Shown: positions 42,113 through 53,382, numbered from the stretch's first letter. The stretch is 64,000 bases of DNA from Evernia prunastri (GCA_003184365.1 NKYR01000066.1:1-64000), one strand, 5' to 3'. The notes: generated by a model not told the origin, from the sequence alone. Program-made: numbers and translations.

Positions 42113-43751
42113 ATGGCAAGCGATCAGGAGAAACACTTGTCGGATTCGAGCGACAAAGGTGACGTCGAGCATCTCAACAAACCGGACTCAAAGCTCGCCC
42201 TTTCAGAAGAAGAGGCTTTGGCACGATCCAAGGCAGATCCTGAGAGCATGCTCCCCATATACCTTACTTTTGCGCCAAATGATACAGACAATCCTCGCAA
42301 TTGGGCCTGGTGGAAGAAATGGTACATCACTTGCTTCGCCAGTATGCTGAATGTCGTCACGTAGGTCAAACCTCCTCCGACCACAAGGATGTCTCTGCTG
42401 ACCGGATCTGGGAAGATGTCTCTGCGCTGGCAGTATCTCATCAGGAGGCATGGAAATCCAAAAAGAGTTTCACGTTTCGGCCGAGATCACCACACTCGCA
42501 CTGTCACTCTACGTTCTAGGCTTTGCCGTGGGACCCGTCGTCCTTGCGCCGTTGTCTGAATACTTCGGCCGTCAACCCGTGTACGTGGTTTCCTGGTTCA
42601 CTCTCTTCATATTCCAACTTCCAGTGGCCCTAGCTCCCAACATCGGCACTATCCTTGCATGCAGATTCATTGGCGGCTTCGCAGGTGGAGCACCACTGAC
42701 CAACACCGGAGGCACCGTGAGTGACTTGTGGAGACGAAATGAGTCTGGTGGTCCAATGGCAGTATACGGTCTCAGCTCCACACTTGGACCTCCTTTGGCG
42801 CTTGTGATGAGCGGCTACATCGGGCTCAACCTCGGCTGGCGGTGGATATTCTGGGTGCTTATGGCTATTACCGGAACTTTCTGGGTCCTGCTCGTCTTTA
42901 CGATCCCAGAAACCCGGCACGCTATAATTCTACAAAAGAAGACCAAACATGTACGCAAGGCTATGAGAAAGGAGGGTCTGAAAGCCGCAGACTCCATTAC
43001 TGACGCCAACGCCGATGAGCGAAAGGGATTGCACCAGCTATTCGCTATCACGCTCACCCGTCCCTTCAACTTCCTCTTCACCGAACCCATCACGTTCTTC
43101 GCTGCAATCTACAACGGATTCCTTTACGGGCTAGTCTACCTTTTCAACGAGGCTTTCCCTCTTGTCTTCGGTCCCGAGAAAGGCCATGGATTCAATGGTG
43201 GGGAGCAAGGTCTTAGCTTCCTTGGCCTTTGCGTCGGACCTATCATTGCATTCCTATGCTACCCTCTTCAAGAGCGCTACTACCTGCGGCAGGTTGCCAA
43301 GAACGATGGCAAAGGTGTTCCCGAAGCACGGATGTGGATGGCCAGACTCGGTGCTATATTTATTCCCGTCAGTCTATTCTGGTTTGGCTGGACAAGCTAC
43401 CCGAGCATTCACTGGATAGTACCCATAATCGCATCTTCGATGTTCGGTGCGGGCATCTACATCATTATCTTGAGTATCCTGAACTATGTCGTCGACAGCT
43501 ACCAGACGTACTCCGCTTCTGCGCTCGCAGGGGTAATTTTGGTGCGCAATATTGTTGGCGCTGGATTTCCCTTGTTTGCCTCGCAAATGTACAACAAATT
43601 GGACTACGAGTGGGCGTCTTCGTTACTAGGATTTATCGCGATCCTGCTGGTGCCGATTCCCTTCATCTTTTTCTACAGAGGCGAGATCATCAGGCTGAGG
43701 AGTCCATGGGCGAGAGAGCATTTCAATCAAGATGAAGACAGTCCTCACTAG
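42113..43751 (+). CDS. MFS multidrug/polyamine-type transporter (DHA1 family)
   Basis: Two exons, 521 residues: 42113-42360 and 42434-43751, with a 73-nt GT-AG intron that joins MLNVVT to ISSGGMEIQKEFHVS in frame. After an 80-residue cytosolic tail come twelve predicted helices. Signature stretches include ALSLYVLGFAVGPVVLAPLS, then EYFGRQPVY (motif A), then FIGGFAGGAPLTNTGGTVSD and MSGYIGLNLGWRWIFWVLMA. This is the usual fungal DHA1 layout of Tpo1/Flr1-like plasma-membrane drug:proton antiporters. A charged central loop (KKTKHVRKAMRKEGLKAADS) separates the two halves. The frame is intact. Substrate unknown; no adjacent toxin or pigment cluster. Confidence 0.92.
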
Positions 43752-44309
43752 TACTGGATCTGTTGGAACCGAGACATAGCATCAATAGATAACACATAAA
43801 TGTGAGACTGTGGCTCTCAATATCTAGCGCCCACCGAAATGACATTTTCTCCTTTGTTCCCGCTCTTCTACCCACAAGCCTTGGCCAGCAGTTGGTCTAT
43901 GTCAAACGGCCTATATCTCGTTTTGCGCTTCACTCGCGCTCCGCTCAGTAAGCTTTATTGACTCTCGTTGCATCTCAGAAACGACTCTCGCTAATCCCTC
44001 ACTGTGATACGCTCACACATTGCAGGAGATAGAATGATCAAATTCTGCGGGATTGGTAAGCCGCATGAGTACGTTTTTCTGAGACAGCTATCGTTGAAAA
44101 GCCTCAAGTTGCAGATCTGAACCAAGGGTTATAGAACACTATGAAGCACTGATTGGTAGAAGAGATAAGCTTTTCAGAAAATTCCTACAGGATTTTCGTT
44201 CAGATTCAGATATTACTACTAATGGATGCATTCTACATGATAGACATTCATGGTGCGCAACATTGTGCAATGGAAAACCCATACGTCAGACCTTCCGCAG
44301 CCTCCAACA
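43752..44309. other. Intergenic, no supported gene
   Basis: Convergent 3' flanks. Nothing recognised. Confidence 0.4.
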
Positions 44310-45322
44310 TCAATCGTCCTCCCACTCCACCGCAGCTTTAAAACACCGTTTCTCCTCATCCGTCGTGGCCAGCCTCCCCACCTCATCCACATCCCCCTGA
44401 GATGCCGCTTCGACGCAGCTTCTCAGTGCCCGTCCATGTCCACCGGGCGGTTTGAGAGGCAGCACGTGGTAGTGCAAGTCCGCCCTTCGCCTATGCCCTA
44501 TGATCCGCAATATATCGCCTTCACTGAAAGGTACTTTACTCTCCTTGTCAGAGTCCCCCAGTGCGCGAACGAAGTCAACGTCATAAGAGATAGGAGGTTC
44601 CTCGGGGGAGTGTGGCGTCTCCGCTTCTGGAGTGGTGCCCGGTGCCTCGGGAGAATGCTCTGGAGTCTCAGCTCTTCGCAATCTAGGTGCATCGGACTGA
44701 GTCCTTTGAGACTTTGCCTTTGACGAGCTCGCCTCGACCTCCAAAATGTCGGCGTGAGCGGAAAAGCGATGGGGATCAATTATCTCTCGAAGAGGCACTC
44801 GATCCATTGCTATCGACGAGCCACTTGCGCCCTCAAACTCATCTGCTTGAGCGAAAAAGCCCTGGATTTCAAATGCTGCTTGGCGGGGCACTTGAGGCTC
44901 CGCTTTTGAAGAGCTAGGCGCACTCTTCAAGCTATCGACGCGAATGGGATAGCCTTCGACATCGGCTTTCTTCGTCGCTCTATCCCACTCTTCCGGATCG
45001 TATTTCTCCCACCCGTCCGATCCCGAAGAAGAGGGTTTACTCGACGACAATGCTAGATGTGTTTTAGCTCGACCGCCCATACACATGATCCTCAACTTCA
45101 TAACAGACCTTCTTCATCTTCGCCATCCACCTCAGATTTCATTTCTTGCACCACCCCTAACCAGACCTCCGGGTGACGATAGTTCGCAAACAGCTTCGCG
45201 ACTTCCGTGACAGATACTCCCTCTTTGAGCAACCCACGCGCCATCAGAAATGTCTCCTGATCCGGAATCACCAGATCATCCTCATAGCTTTTCTGCCCTA
45301 GCTGTCTAGGTTGTTTCGACAT
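44310..45322 (-). CDS. Hypothetical protein, two exons
   Basis: Preferred model: exon 1 45322-45109, 56-nt intron 45108-45053 (GTCTGT...CATCTAG), exon 2 45052-44310, 318 residues. The N-terminal part (IPDQETFLMARGLLKEGVSV then TEVAKLFANYRHPEVW) is helical and may be a small domain. The middle is Ser/Ala/Pro/Glu-rich. The C-terminal end (HYHVLPLKPPGGHGRALRSC ... KRCFKAAVEWEDD) is conserved-looking. If the intron is retained, the 5' frame ends at a TGA that overlaps the ATG of a 263-codon frame as ATGA at 45101-45098, so two overlapping frames result. No family recognised. Confidence 0.55.
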
Positions 45323-46162
45323 ATCTGCGACCAAATCATTCACTTGAAGTGTGAGAAAGAGTGTGGAGACTCTCCCGGAGAGCTGATGGCCGACCGATAA
45401 AACCCACTTTCAACTCAAGTGCGGACGTAGATAGAGAGAGGGAAAGATAAGCAGAGGAGACGAATGGCGCGTAGCAATCGCCCTCGGGTGCTTCAATTTC
45501 GTGGATCTTCCGAACGGTAAAGGAATCCAGAGTTTGCCGAAATCAGGTCTCTTGCGAGAAAGGAGCAACCGACTACTTCGCCTTGATTTCAGACCAAGAT
45601 TCCAGCAGCACGAGCCAACTGATTTTGCCTAGCTAAGTACAGGCTGTCATAAGCGCTCCTATCTTGTAAGGACCAAGCCCAAAGCTTCCCTGTCTCCACC
45701 ATTCCCTCGCCTCAGCCATCCTGCATCATCTACTGGGTTCTATTCCTTGACAGATGCCCATCCCATAACATTTAAATTATTCTGACGCCGAAGCAAGCAC
45801 TTCGGCATGTTCGTCACATCGTCTGACATGAGAATTTCCCACGAGAGTTCATTTGCCTACGGAACTGGCTTGGTGACGCTCCGTACTTTGTTCACAAGGG
45901 ATGACAAAGACTTTTTCGCGGAGAGATGTAGAGTCTCCTTCCTAGAAGCCGGGGGAAACTGTTCCGTGTCGCTCGATTCAGGGTCGGGACAGCTACCTGC
46001 GCGCTTTTGGCCCTTGTCTTTTGCATGTTTTCTATCTTTAGCGGAAGGGTTCTTGGCGGGATCGGAGCCCGCTGGCGGATCTTCTATGCCTTTTGAAAGG
46101 TTTGGGTGGGGATTTATAAAGTTTTTATCGAAGGTGTGCTCTTTTTCTTTCTTCTATGTGTT
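45323..46162. other. Intergenic, no supported gene
   Basis: A 123-codon plus-strand frame (45807-46178) overlaps the 3' end of the next gene and has no recognisable domain. Nothing else is seen. Confidence 0.4.
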
Positions 46163-46837
46163 TCAGCAAATCGCCTGAATATTAACGATGGTAGCATCAC
46201 GGAATACCGTTTTGTTCCCACCTACGGTCGGCAGGTTTTCTTCCTCGAAGTCCCACGGGGTGATATACCTCGCGGCAGATGAGCCTCTAGGGGGTGGATC
46301 TATCAAAGTGTTTTCGTCCGCATTTCTAGCAAGATGTTGTCGAATCAAATGTTCATCTGCGGGAACATTTCCAGGTCTTGGCCGAGAAGGCACGCGTCCT
46401 GGTCCGGATGCAATCTTCTTTGAACTTGCAGTCCTTTCTGCTCCAGGAATCTCCGGAAGAGGCTTCAAGTTTCGTCTGTTCTTCTCAGCCTCCACGCGTT
46501 CCTTCGTGATTTTTACCCGCATCGGAGTCGAATCTCTCCCGATCAGACTCAGATCCAGACCTGGCCCTTGCGACGAAACATTTTTCCAGATTTCCTCCAT
46601 GTTAGCAGTGTAGTCCTCCGACTTAGCTTTGGCTTTTGAACTCTCAGTGTTCCAATAACTCATCTCATCATCATTTCCGACATCGTGAAGATCATTCGAT
46701 TTATCGACCGGCTGGCGTTTCTGTTTTCGATTTCTGTCCTCTCGTTCCTTTGGATGAGGCTGCGATGTTTCCTTTCTCTTTTGATTCTCTTGTCTTTTTG
46801 GCCTTTGCTGCTCTAACGGGCGCAGACGTTGAGACAT
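46163..46837 (-). CDS. Hypothetical highly charged protein
   Basis: 224 residues from the ATG at 46837. The N-terminal 50 residues are extremely basic and Gln/Lys/Arg-rich (QRPKRQENQKRKETSQPHPK), followed by a segment around MEEIWKNVSSQGPGLDLSLI and a C-terminal conserved-looking block SSAARYITPWDFEEENLPT. No membrane segment or enzyme motif is visible. The composition suggests a disordered nuclear or RNA-associated protein; that is inference. Confidence 0.5.
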   Translation of the reverse strand: MSQRLRPLEQQRPKRQENQKRKETSQPHPKEREDRNRKQKRQPVDKSNDLHDVGNDDEMSYWNTESSKAKAKSEDYTANMEEIWKNVSSQGPGLDLSLIGRDSTPMRVKITKERVEAEKNRRNLKPLPEIPGAERTASSKKIASGPGRVPSRPRPGNVPADEHLIRQHLARNADENTLIDPPPRGSSAARYITPWDFEEENLPTVGGNKTVFRDATIVNIQAIC

Positions 46838-48040
46838 GGCTTTGTGAATGGAAGTATCTAGGGGATCCCCTTGTGCAACAAGTCGATGTCTTCAGTTGCC
46901 AAGCTCTGGATGTGAAAGGTGCTAAGTACACGAAATATCGAGGAAGACCATGTTCGTAGAGCAAACGACAAGTCCCGGTGTGTAAATTCTAGGCCTAGTT
47001 TTCGTTCATATTTCAAACGATAACTTAAACCAAATGAGGGAAATTTGAAGCCGGGTGCACGGGTAACCGTCAGTGGTGAAATCAAACTTATACTAAGCGA
47101 CCAACCCTAGACCAATCCAACAGTGAGTTTCCAAGATTAGACAGAGTACGGAATTCCAGAGCCGCTGGACAACGTTCAAATCCCCACCCTCATTTCCCCG
47201 CGCAGACTTCGAGATTCCGCACCGCACCCTACAGCATCCCTGCCCAGACACAAAAATATCGACCCGCACGGCTCATCAGCGGGAAATGGCGTCTGCGCGC
47301 ATGCTTGTCCTTGCGGCGGTAGTGGGAGTATGGTTTTTTTGGTTCCGAGAGACAGAATCGGTGAGGTTCAGCTGTTTGGAGAGCTTCGAGTTTGTGCTTA
47401 CGACTGTCTCACTCTCCGACCCTTCCGTGAGTAGAAAAGGGGGAGAGAGGGAGGGAGGGAGGGAGGGAAAGAGGTCAATCCGTAGGATCCACATCGCCGC
47501 CCGAGCTTCATTCCCAAAGCGACAAGACAAAGCCACTTGCCAACACGACAGCCGGCTACCCGAAAGAATAGAAATTTAGAGGAGCTCGGATGAAAAGTTG
47601 TGCTTGGATTATGGATACATTTTGGATACATGTTTGAAAGAGAACGAGTGTGTATGCGTAGCCTTGGGTAGTGCTTGGATAGTGCTACAGACTGTAGGTG
47701 CCGATGTGAAGTGAAGATCGTAAGGGATGGCGTTGAGGATTTGACGCTGTAATGGCTGATGGGGACTAGTGTGTGAGATGGGGGTGCGATGGTCGGAAGG
47801 TGCCATTGATTACGCGTAATCCATGGGAGTCAAATCTCCATCGAGGACAAACAGCACGCCGCACGGTGGAGGTCCATCTAGCTGCAACGAAGCCAAGCGC
47901 AGTCCTCGAATGTGTCATCTCCAAGACTGCTCATCAGCGACAAACGATTCTCGGACATATGCGCGAGCCGTGGATCGAGAAACAATTATTCATTCTATAC
48001 GTATTAATGGGTATATAATTACAAACACCCACTCCCCACC
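46838..48040. other. Intergenic with a G-rich purine tract
   Basis: 47439-47475 is a run of GGGA/GAGA units on the plus strand, G-quadruplex-prone. A plus-strand ATG frame (47286-47579) begins like a signal peptide (MLVLAAVVGVWFFWF) and meets GTGAGT at 47428, but no downstream exon could be supported. Confidence 0.45.
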
Positions 48041-50758
48041 TCATCCCCTCGACGGCCTCACCCCAAACCCCTTCCTCGAATACTGCAAATTCACACTCCC
48101 ACCCCCCACCGCCCTCGTCTGCTGTGCCTTCAAATCCTGCGTCGGGCTCTGACACAGCATCAGACTAGCCGCCGTCTTCGAATCCAAGCAGATGCTATTG
48201 CTATGGCACGTGTTCCCCGCACCGCAGAGACCTGGAGGACTGCTTCTCGAGCAAGTGCGCACGCACTGTCGCTTTTCCCGGGTGACGCCAGCGGAGCAGA
48301 AGGGGACGTTGGTGCAGGCGTAGCCGTTGCGGGTGCAGGCCGCGCAGGTGTCGAGGTTCTGGAGGGTGCCGTCGTCGACGAAGGTGTTGAGGTCGTAGGA
48401 GCTGGAGACTGTGTTGGGGACGGCGCGAGGGGGAAGAAGGGCATTGGTAAGGTCGTTTTTGGCTTCGATGATGTCGCGTTTCGCGTGTTGGATGCCTTTG
48501 AGTATGAGGTCCGCGACGCCACCGGGGGTGGTGGGAGTCGGGATTTCGCTGGGTTTTGGGCTCGGGCCTGTCTCATCGGTTCCGACGACTGGGGTGGTCT
48601 CGTTTGCGGCACCGTTGATGCAGAGTTCGGGGTTCCGAAAGAACGCGTCGATGACATAATTCCAGAGATTCTCAAAATTGTAGACCGTCCATTTGGTGTA
48701 GAATATCCTGCAGTCCGCGGCTTCGTAGCCGAATTGTAGTGGGAAATCCTCCCCCTCACGGATGGAATCCTTGATATTGAGCTGTGCGTAATTGATATAG
48801 AAGTCGATTAGGTCGCTGTCTTGCGGAAGCGGGCTGATGCTGGCGTTGAGGATTTGCGCCACTTCAGCATCTGCGTCCAGGTCGACATTGAAGTATGCTT
48901 GGGCTCCACGGCTACCGCTTGCGAATTGCATTGGTCCCAGCTCAGGTCTTCCGCCAGCGACAACGGTGCGCGCACCGCCTTGATGATGCATGAGTTCTAC
49001 GAAAGTAGCGCAAGATGAGGAACAGAAAGCGTCAGAGAGTAGAATGACTTGGTCCGCAGCGAATGGTTGGGGAGACGTGGCGGAGCGGTTTCCGTAGCCA
49101 TAGATGACAATGCCGGATGAGGTGTCGGAGTCGTCGGTGGCGTTCTCGTCGAATATGATGCTTGAGAGGTTGTCGCGCTGAGTAGTCGTGAAGATATCCC
49201 CGTGATCTGGATGAGGTCCGAAGAAGTCTGGCCACGATGTGAAATTCGCCCCAGTAGCAGCATTCAGATAGACGGATGCAACCCAGATATCGGCTGATAA
49301 AGCCTCGTAAAAAGACTCGTTTATCTGCTGTGTGTTATTGTTATAGTAGGTCGTGAAAGTGTTGCCAAGCGCGTCCGCAAAGTCATTAGCGCGAAGCCGA
49401 GCCCCATTGAAAGGGTCAATGGATGGGAAGAATTGCTTAAAAGCATCAGTTGCCAACAGATCACTCCCGCCTTGGTTCCGTTGAAGATCGATGATAATCC
49501 TAGTGAGACCTGCTGCTTTCGTCTGGCTTATAAAGTCGCCTATGGTTGTTGAAAAGGACATGACCGCTTCACCAGTCACTTCGAAACTCGGGATGCTAAG
49601 CACCGCCGTTATGCCATCGTTGAGGAAGTAGCCAGTTAACACACCCCCGTTGTCCAGACCTAGGTTTGGCTGTGCAACGACTGGGTTCGAAGGGAATGGC
49701 GCGTATGACCAAGACGAAGGGGTGGCAGATGCACTTGGCGTTGGGGTAGGCGTAACCGTGGGCCCATCGTCGGACGAAGAGTCAGTCGAAGATGTTGCCG
49801 CAGCGGTGAAAATTGATGAAGCTGCGGCTGATAGGGTTGATGAAGCTGCAGCTGGTATATCTGTTGGCACGATGCCAAGCACGAAGTAATCGTAGAGGTC
49901 CTGACCAGAAGACAGAGCAGGCATATCTTCATCAACGTTGTCACTGTATCCCGCGAGCCATGGTAGATCATCATAGGTGGTGCCATTCTCGAAGGCAAAG
50001 GCGATATTGGCCCCCGGGTAGAAGATTGTTGAGCCCTCGAAGGCACTTAGAAAGTTCAAGACATCACCAGCGGGATTTGACATGAGCTGATTCCAGTCCG
50101 CATGAGGTTCAATGGCGCCTCCTGCATTTGTTGCCGCAAACTGTGTGAGGTATTGGGTAGGATCTTGGCCATTAATACTTGAGACTGCAGAGGGAGTCCA
50201 CGTCACATTGTTCTGCGCAGCTTCGATCAAATCATCTGGGATGTAGATTTTTGGAAGTTCGATGCCATTTGTGGACACGGAAACAATGCGAAGTGGGCTT
50301 CCGAAGGTGAAGATGCTGAGAATGCCAGCAGACAGAGAGACATGTGCATCGTGGGTGGCGTAGATGACGGTCTGCAATGCAACCTCGAAGTCATACTCTG
50401 TCTTGAAGGTACCAGCCTGGACCTGTGCCTCGAGAGCATCAAGACTGGCTAAGACATCAATCGCTGGTTGTTGATAACTTGGAGGTGGATCTTTGAGGTA
50501 TGCTAATGTGCTCTGAAATTGGAGAAAGTCCTTGTAGTACGAAACGAGACCGCCGGCAACAATCGCGTTGAAGGGCGCCGTGATTAAGCAATTATAGGCA
50601 TCGCTTGCAAGGAATAGAACATCTTCGGAACTAAATATCTGATAACAAGGCGAGCCTGTGGTATTGTTTTGTCGTGGGAAGATGCTGGGATATGCGTCGA
50701 TGGGTAGTAAAAAAAGCAGGGATGCGGCAGCGGGCAGAAGCCAAAAGAGGGTGAGCAT
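48041..50758 (-). CDS. Secreted S41-family peptidase (CPAF/tail-specific protease-like)
   Basis: 905 residues, single exon. The ATG at 50758 is chosen because a signal peptide follows (MLTLFWLLPAAASLLFLLPI). The upstream in-frame extension is low-complexity T/C-rich leader with a poly-Ser/Phe run and is unlikely to be translated. Residues about 25-60 hold a small Cys motif (SPCYQIF). The S41 peptidase core includes LTRIIIDLQRNQGGSDLLAT and the nucleophile region VILLSDAFCSSSCATFVELM. Such fungal secreted S41 proteins resemble the chlamydial CPAF fold. A Ser/Ala/Thr-rich linker (about residues 300-345) interrupts the N-terminal part. The last 120 residues form a Cys-rich tail (DTCAACTRNGYACTNVPFCS, later GLCGAGNTCHSNSICLDS), perhaps for adhesion. 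The family call is strong; the substrate is unknown. Confidence 0.85.
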   Translation of the reverse strand: MLTLFWLLPAAASLLFLLPIDAYPSIFPRQNNTTGSPCYQIFSSEDVLFLASDAYNCLITAPFNAIVAGGLVSYYKDFLQFQSTLAYLKDPPPSYQQPAIDVLASLDALEAQVQAGTFKTEYDFEVALQTVIYATHDAHVSLSAGILSIFTFGSPLRIVSVSTNGIELPKIYIPDDLIEAAQNNVTWTPSAVSSINGQDPTQYLTQFAATNAGGAIEPHADWNQLMSNPAGDVLNFLSAFEGSTIFYPGANIAFAFENGTTYDDLPWLAGYSDNVDEDMPALSSGQDLYDYFVLGIVPTDIPAAASSTLSAAASSIFTAAATSSTDSSSDDGPTVTPTPTPSASATPSSWSYAPFPSNPVVAQPNLGLDNGGVLTGYFLNDGITAVLSIPSFEVTGEAVMSFSTTIGDFISQTKAAGLTRIIIDLQRNQGGSDLLATDAFKQFFPSIDPFNGARLRANDFADALGNTFTTYYNNNTQQINESFYEALSADIWVASVYLNAATGANFTSWPDFFGPHPDHGDIFTTTQRDNLSSIIFDENATDDSDTSSGIVIYGYGNRSATSPQPFAADQVILLSDAFCSSSCATFVELMHHQGGARTVVAGGRPELGPMQFASGSRGAQAYFNVDLDADAEVAQILNASISPLPQDSDLIDFYINYAQLNIKDSIREGEDFPLQFGYEAADCRIFYTKWTVYNFENLWNYVIDAFFRNPELCINGAANETTPVVGTDETGPSPKPSEIPTPTTPGGVADLILKGIQHAKRDIIEAKNDLTNALLPPRAVPNTVSSSYDLNTFVDDGTLQNLDTCAACTRNGYACTNVPFCSAGVTREKRQCVRTCSRSSPPGLCGAGNTCHSNSICLDSKTAASLMLCQSPTQDLKAQQTRAVGGGSVNLQYSRKGFGVRPSRG

Positions 50759-51474
50759 ATTAGCAAAAAATGCAACAACTCTAACAAGTATGTCGCATAG
50801 GATAAAGAAGAGCAACAAATGAGCGATGAAGGGGAGAGAGAAGAAGAAGGAAGAAGAAGAAGAAGAAGAGGAGGAAGAGGGAAAGGAGAAGAAAAGCAAA
50901 GCAAAGGAAAGATGAGATGAGATGAAGGAATGGAATGGAAGGAAATTTTTGGATGGGAGCAGGCTGAGTTTTTTTCCGCGTCTTGGTAAGATTTTAGATG
51001 CCGCAGTCAAATAACCCAATGATACTTAGTCAGTATTTTAGTCCAAAGTCTCACTCATTGATCGATACCTTAGTCATCACTCCAACCATGTATAATTCAG
51101 ATTGGTACAGAACCATTGGTTGAATACGTTAGGTACCTTATGATTGCAGGGAGATTAGGCGTCCCAATAACCCTCTTAAGAAGTTAAGAAGTTAAGAAGT
51201 TAAGGCCTTTGAACGGCGTAGGCGTGGGAGACAAGAGATTTAGGTTACATCTCCCGCCCTTGGGTTCGACCGAGATAATATAAGGTAGTAAGGTACCTAC
51301 CTAATAACAATCAAACGAAAGCACCAAGGAACAATAATTTGCTGAAGCGACGTTGCGATGGAGTAGGTAACTTACCTTGATCAGTCCAATAAGCGGCTTC
51401 GACAAAAATGAGGGGATATCACCCTACTTCTCAGCGTAACAGCGAGATGTTCCATCGCTCTTCTCAAAGCTCGC
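50759..51474. other. 5' flank of the S41 gene with low-complexity and tandem repeats
   Basis: 50840-50900 is a purine-rich (plus strand) GAAGAA/GGAGAA tract, read as pyrimidine-rich leader of the minus-strand gene. About 51173-51205 carries tandem copies of a 9-bp unit aagaagtta. The pogo element begins at 51477. Confidence 0.6.
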
Positions 51475-51476
51475 TA

Positions 51477-51556
51477 ATCGTGCCCTCCAAGCACTTGCCG
51501 AGGCACGAGGCAAGTGCTCCGCGGCCATATAAAAAAATCGGCCATACGATAAAAAA
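51477..51556. repeat. Pogo element left TIR with internal hairpin
   Basis: Reverse complement of 53303-53382 apart from one position near 51545. Hairpin arms are at 51490-51499 and 51509-51518. Confidence 0.9.
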
Positions 51557-51698
51557 AATGCATTATTTGCAACTATCATCTATATGCTCCTCCAACTCCA
51601 TGACTACCTGCCTATAAATGTTGATATTCCAGTTATAATGTGACCTCCACTTCTTTTTAGCCTTATTAGCAGTCTTATAGATCCTACTGCAAGCCGTA

Positions 51699-53252
51699 TC
51701 ATACTTCTTTTGCCATGCCTTTCTCCGTTCCTCCTCCCTCTTTTTTTCCTCCTACAGTCGTTCTTGATTCATACGACGTGCATTTACAGCATAAAGAACA
51801 ACCCCCCTTATGCAGTACCTTATTGACCTCTGCTTTGCGAGATTTGCGAGCATTTTCGGCCGCAACTGTAGCATCCAGTCGTTGTTCCATCAAGAGACCA
51901 CATCGAGCTACTGCGACTCCACCACGCGTGAACTTCTGTAGAGAACTCCGTAGATCCTCTGAAATATCCGGATGCAACATCAACTCAACACCAGTCGTGG
52001 CAAGCTGACGAATAGTCCTGGGGGTTTCCACAAGCGGTTCGAATGCCTGAGCCTCAGGGGTAGTTTGTCTGGGGGGTGGCAGAGTATTGCGTACCTCTTC
52101 CAGTACAACCTCGGGATCGTAGGGTATTAAGCCTGTTTTCTTCCATGCTGAAAGAATCGTCGAGGGTTTGAAGGCCTTGCGTCGAAATGAGGTAAATGCA
52201 GCCAAGAATTCCACCTTGGAGAACGATTCATCCCCAGTACAAATTGCTTCATTGACGACTTCGGAATGATAGTGCTTCAGAGGCTGAAAGACACATACAT
52301 CAAGGAGTTGCAGTAGATGTGTGGTATGCGATGAGAATGTGAACGGAATGATGTTGTATTCCTCGCAGTACTCCAGAAATTCTCGCGTGTCATGAGATCC
52401 ATAGCCGTCCATGATCAATAATCTCCACTTTCCTTGCTGTCCACGACGAGAAAAGCGCTCAAAATGCTTGATCCACTGCAGTGATATCCAGTCATTATTA
52501 AAGCCTGTCTCCGATGTTGTTATAGCGACGTTGGGATCCAAATCGTTGACGAACCAGGGTGCGAGAATGTTGATTCCAGTGACTATCAAGAATGGTGGAA
52601 TTTCGCCTCCAGCACCATTGATGCATTCCATGACCGACAATAACTCTCTATTATTGAGGCATTTGAGATAGACCGTACGTGTAGACTCCACAGCAATGAC
52701 CCAATCACTCCGAGCCATACCAATGCGATACCCTGTCTCGTCAAAGTTCCAAATATCGTGGGGTTGTATTCCATGCTCTTTCACCAAGTCTCGGAATCGC
52801 GCAAAGTGCTCTGCAAGAAGGTCGAGATCATGTGCGTTTCTCCGCTCTACAGCTAGAGGTTTTCGCTTGACTTTGAAGAGATCTGGCTGACGATCCATCC
52901 ATCTTTTGGCCCAGTCTGGTCCGATTTTGAGAGAAAGATTGACGGGATCGCAGTCTTGAAGTAGAAGTCGATTGACCTCCGCTTTGATGCTGTTTAGACG
53001 GGCAGGAGTGCCTGCATTGCTGAGTTTCTGATAGTATAGTCTTAGAGCTTTGTCCTGATCGTCGGTGAGAAGTCTATTATGCAGTCCTCGTACTGCTGAG
53101 ACCGAAGATACACCGCGATGACGATTTCGAAGCCGTTGATAAGACACATCAAATTCTCTTGCAATTGCAGAGAGTTTCGCGTTTTCGCGCGTGTTTATGG
53201 CGTTGATAGCGTCTGTAATGCGACTCTCAACTGCACGATATGACATGTCCAT
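51699..53252 (-). CDS. Pogo/Fot-type DDE transposase
   Basis: 517 residues from the ATG at 53252, no introns or stops. The N-terminal helix-turn-helix (psq-type; RITDAINAINTRENAKLSAI then AREFDVSYQRLRNR) is followed by a CENP-B-like second helix-turn-helix (LRLYYQKLSNAGTPAR ... GPDWAKRWMDRQPDLF). The DDE_1 catalytic core has the first Asp in IWNFDETGYRIGMA, the second in WRLLIMDGYGSHDTREFLEY and the third in THLLQLLDVCVFQPLKHYH. That gives DDD-type spacing as in pogo-like elements. A C-terminal Cys cluster (GGCSLCCKC) may bind zinc. The enzyme would cut at the TIRs and insert at TA. All expected catalytic residues are present. Confidence 0.93.
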   Translation of the reverse strand: MDMSYRAVESRITDAINAINTRENAKLSAIAREFDVSYQRLRNRHRGVSSVSAVRGLHNRLLTDDQDKALRLYYQKLSNAGTPARLNSIKAEVNRLLLQDCDPVNLSLKIGPDWAKRWMDRQPDLFKVKRKPLAVERRNAHDLDLLAEHFARFRDLVKEHGIQPHDIWNFDETGYRIGMARSDWVIAVESTRTVYLKCLNNRELLSVMECINGAGGEIPPFLIVTGINILAPWFVNDLDPNVAITTSETGFNNDWISLQWIKHFERFSRRGQQGKWRLLIMDGYGSHDTREFLEYCEEYNIIPFTFSSHTTHLLQLLDVCVFQPLKHYHSEVVNEAICTGDESFSKVEFLAAFTSFRRKAFKPSTILSAWKKTGLIPYDPEVVLEEVRNTLPPPRQTTPEAQAFEPLVETPRTIRQLATTGVELMLHPDISEDLRSSLQKFTRGGVAVARCGLLMEQRLDATVAAENARKSRKAEVNKVLHKGGCSLCCKCTSYESRTTVGGKKEGGGTEKGMAKEV

Positions 53253-53302
53253 GGTGTTGTTGAATAATGTAGATGTGTAAGGGTGGTGTTGCAAATTAGC
53301 CG

Positions 53303-53382
53303 TTTTTTATCGTTTGGCCGATTTTTTTATATGGCCGCGGAGCACTTGCCTCGTGCCTCGGCAAGTGCTTGGAGGGCACGAT
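53303..53382. repeat. Pogo element right TIR with internal hairpin
   Basis: Partner of 51477-51556. Hairpin arms are at 53341-53350 and 53360-53369. TA follows at 53383-53384. Confidence 0.9.

Noticed and set aside
48203..48739. 178-codon plus-strand frame inside the S41 gene
   Set aside because: Antisense shadow in GC-rich, Ser/Pro-coding sequence; Gly/Val/Asp-rich translation typical of such shadows.
50759..51019. N-terminal extension of the S41 peptidase (87 residues)
   Set aside because: The extension is a poly-Ser/Phe run from pyrimidine-rich leader and would displace the signal peptide.
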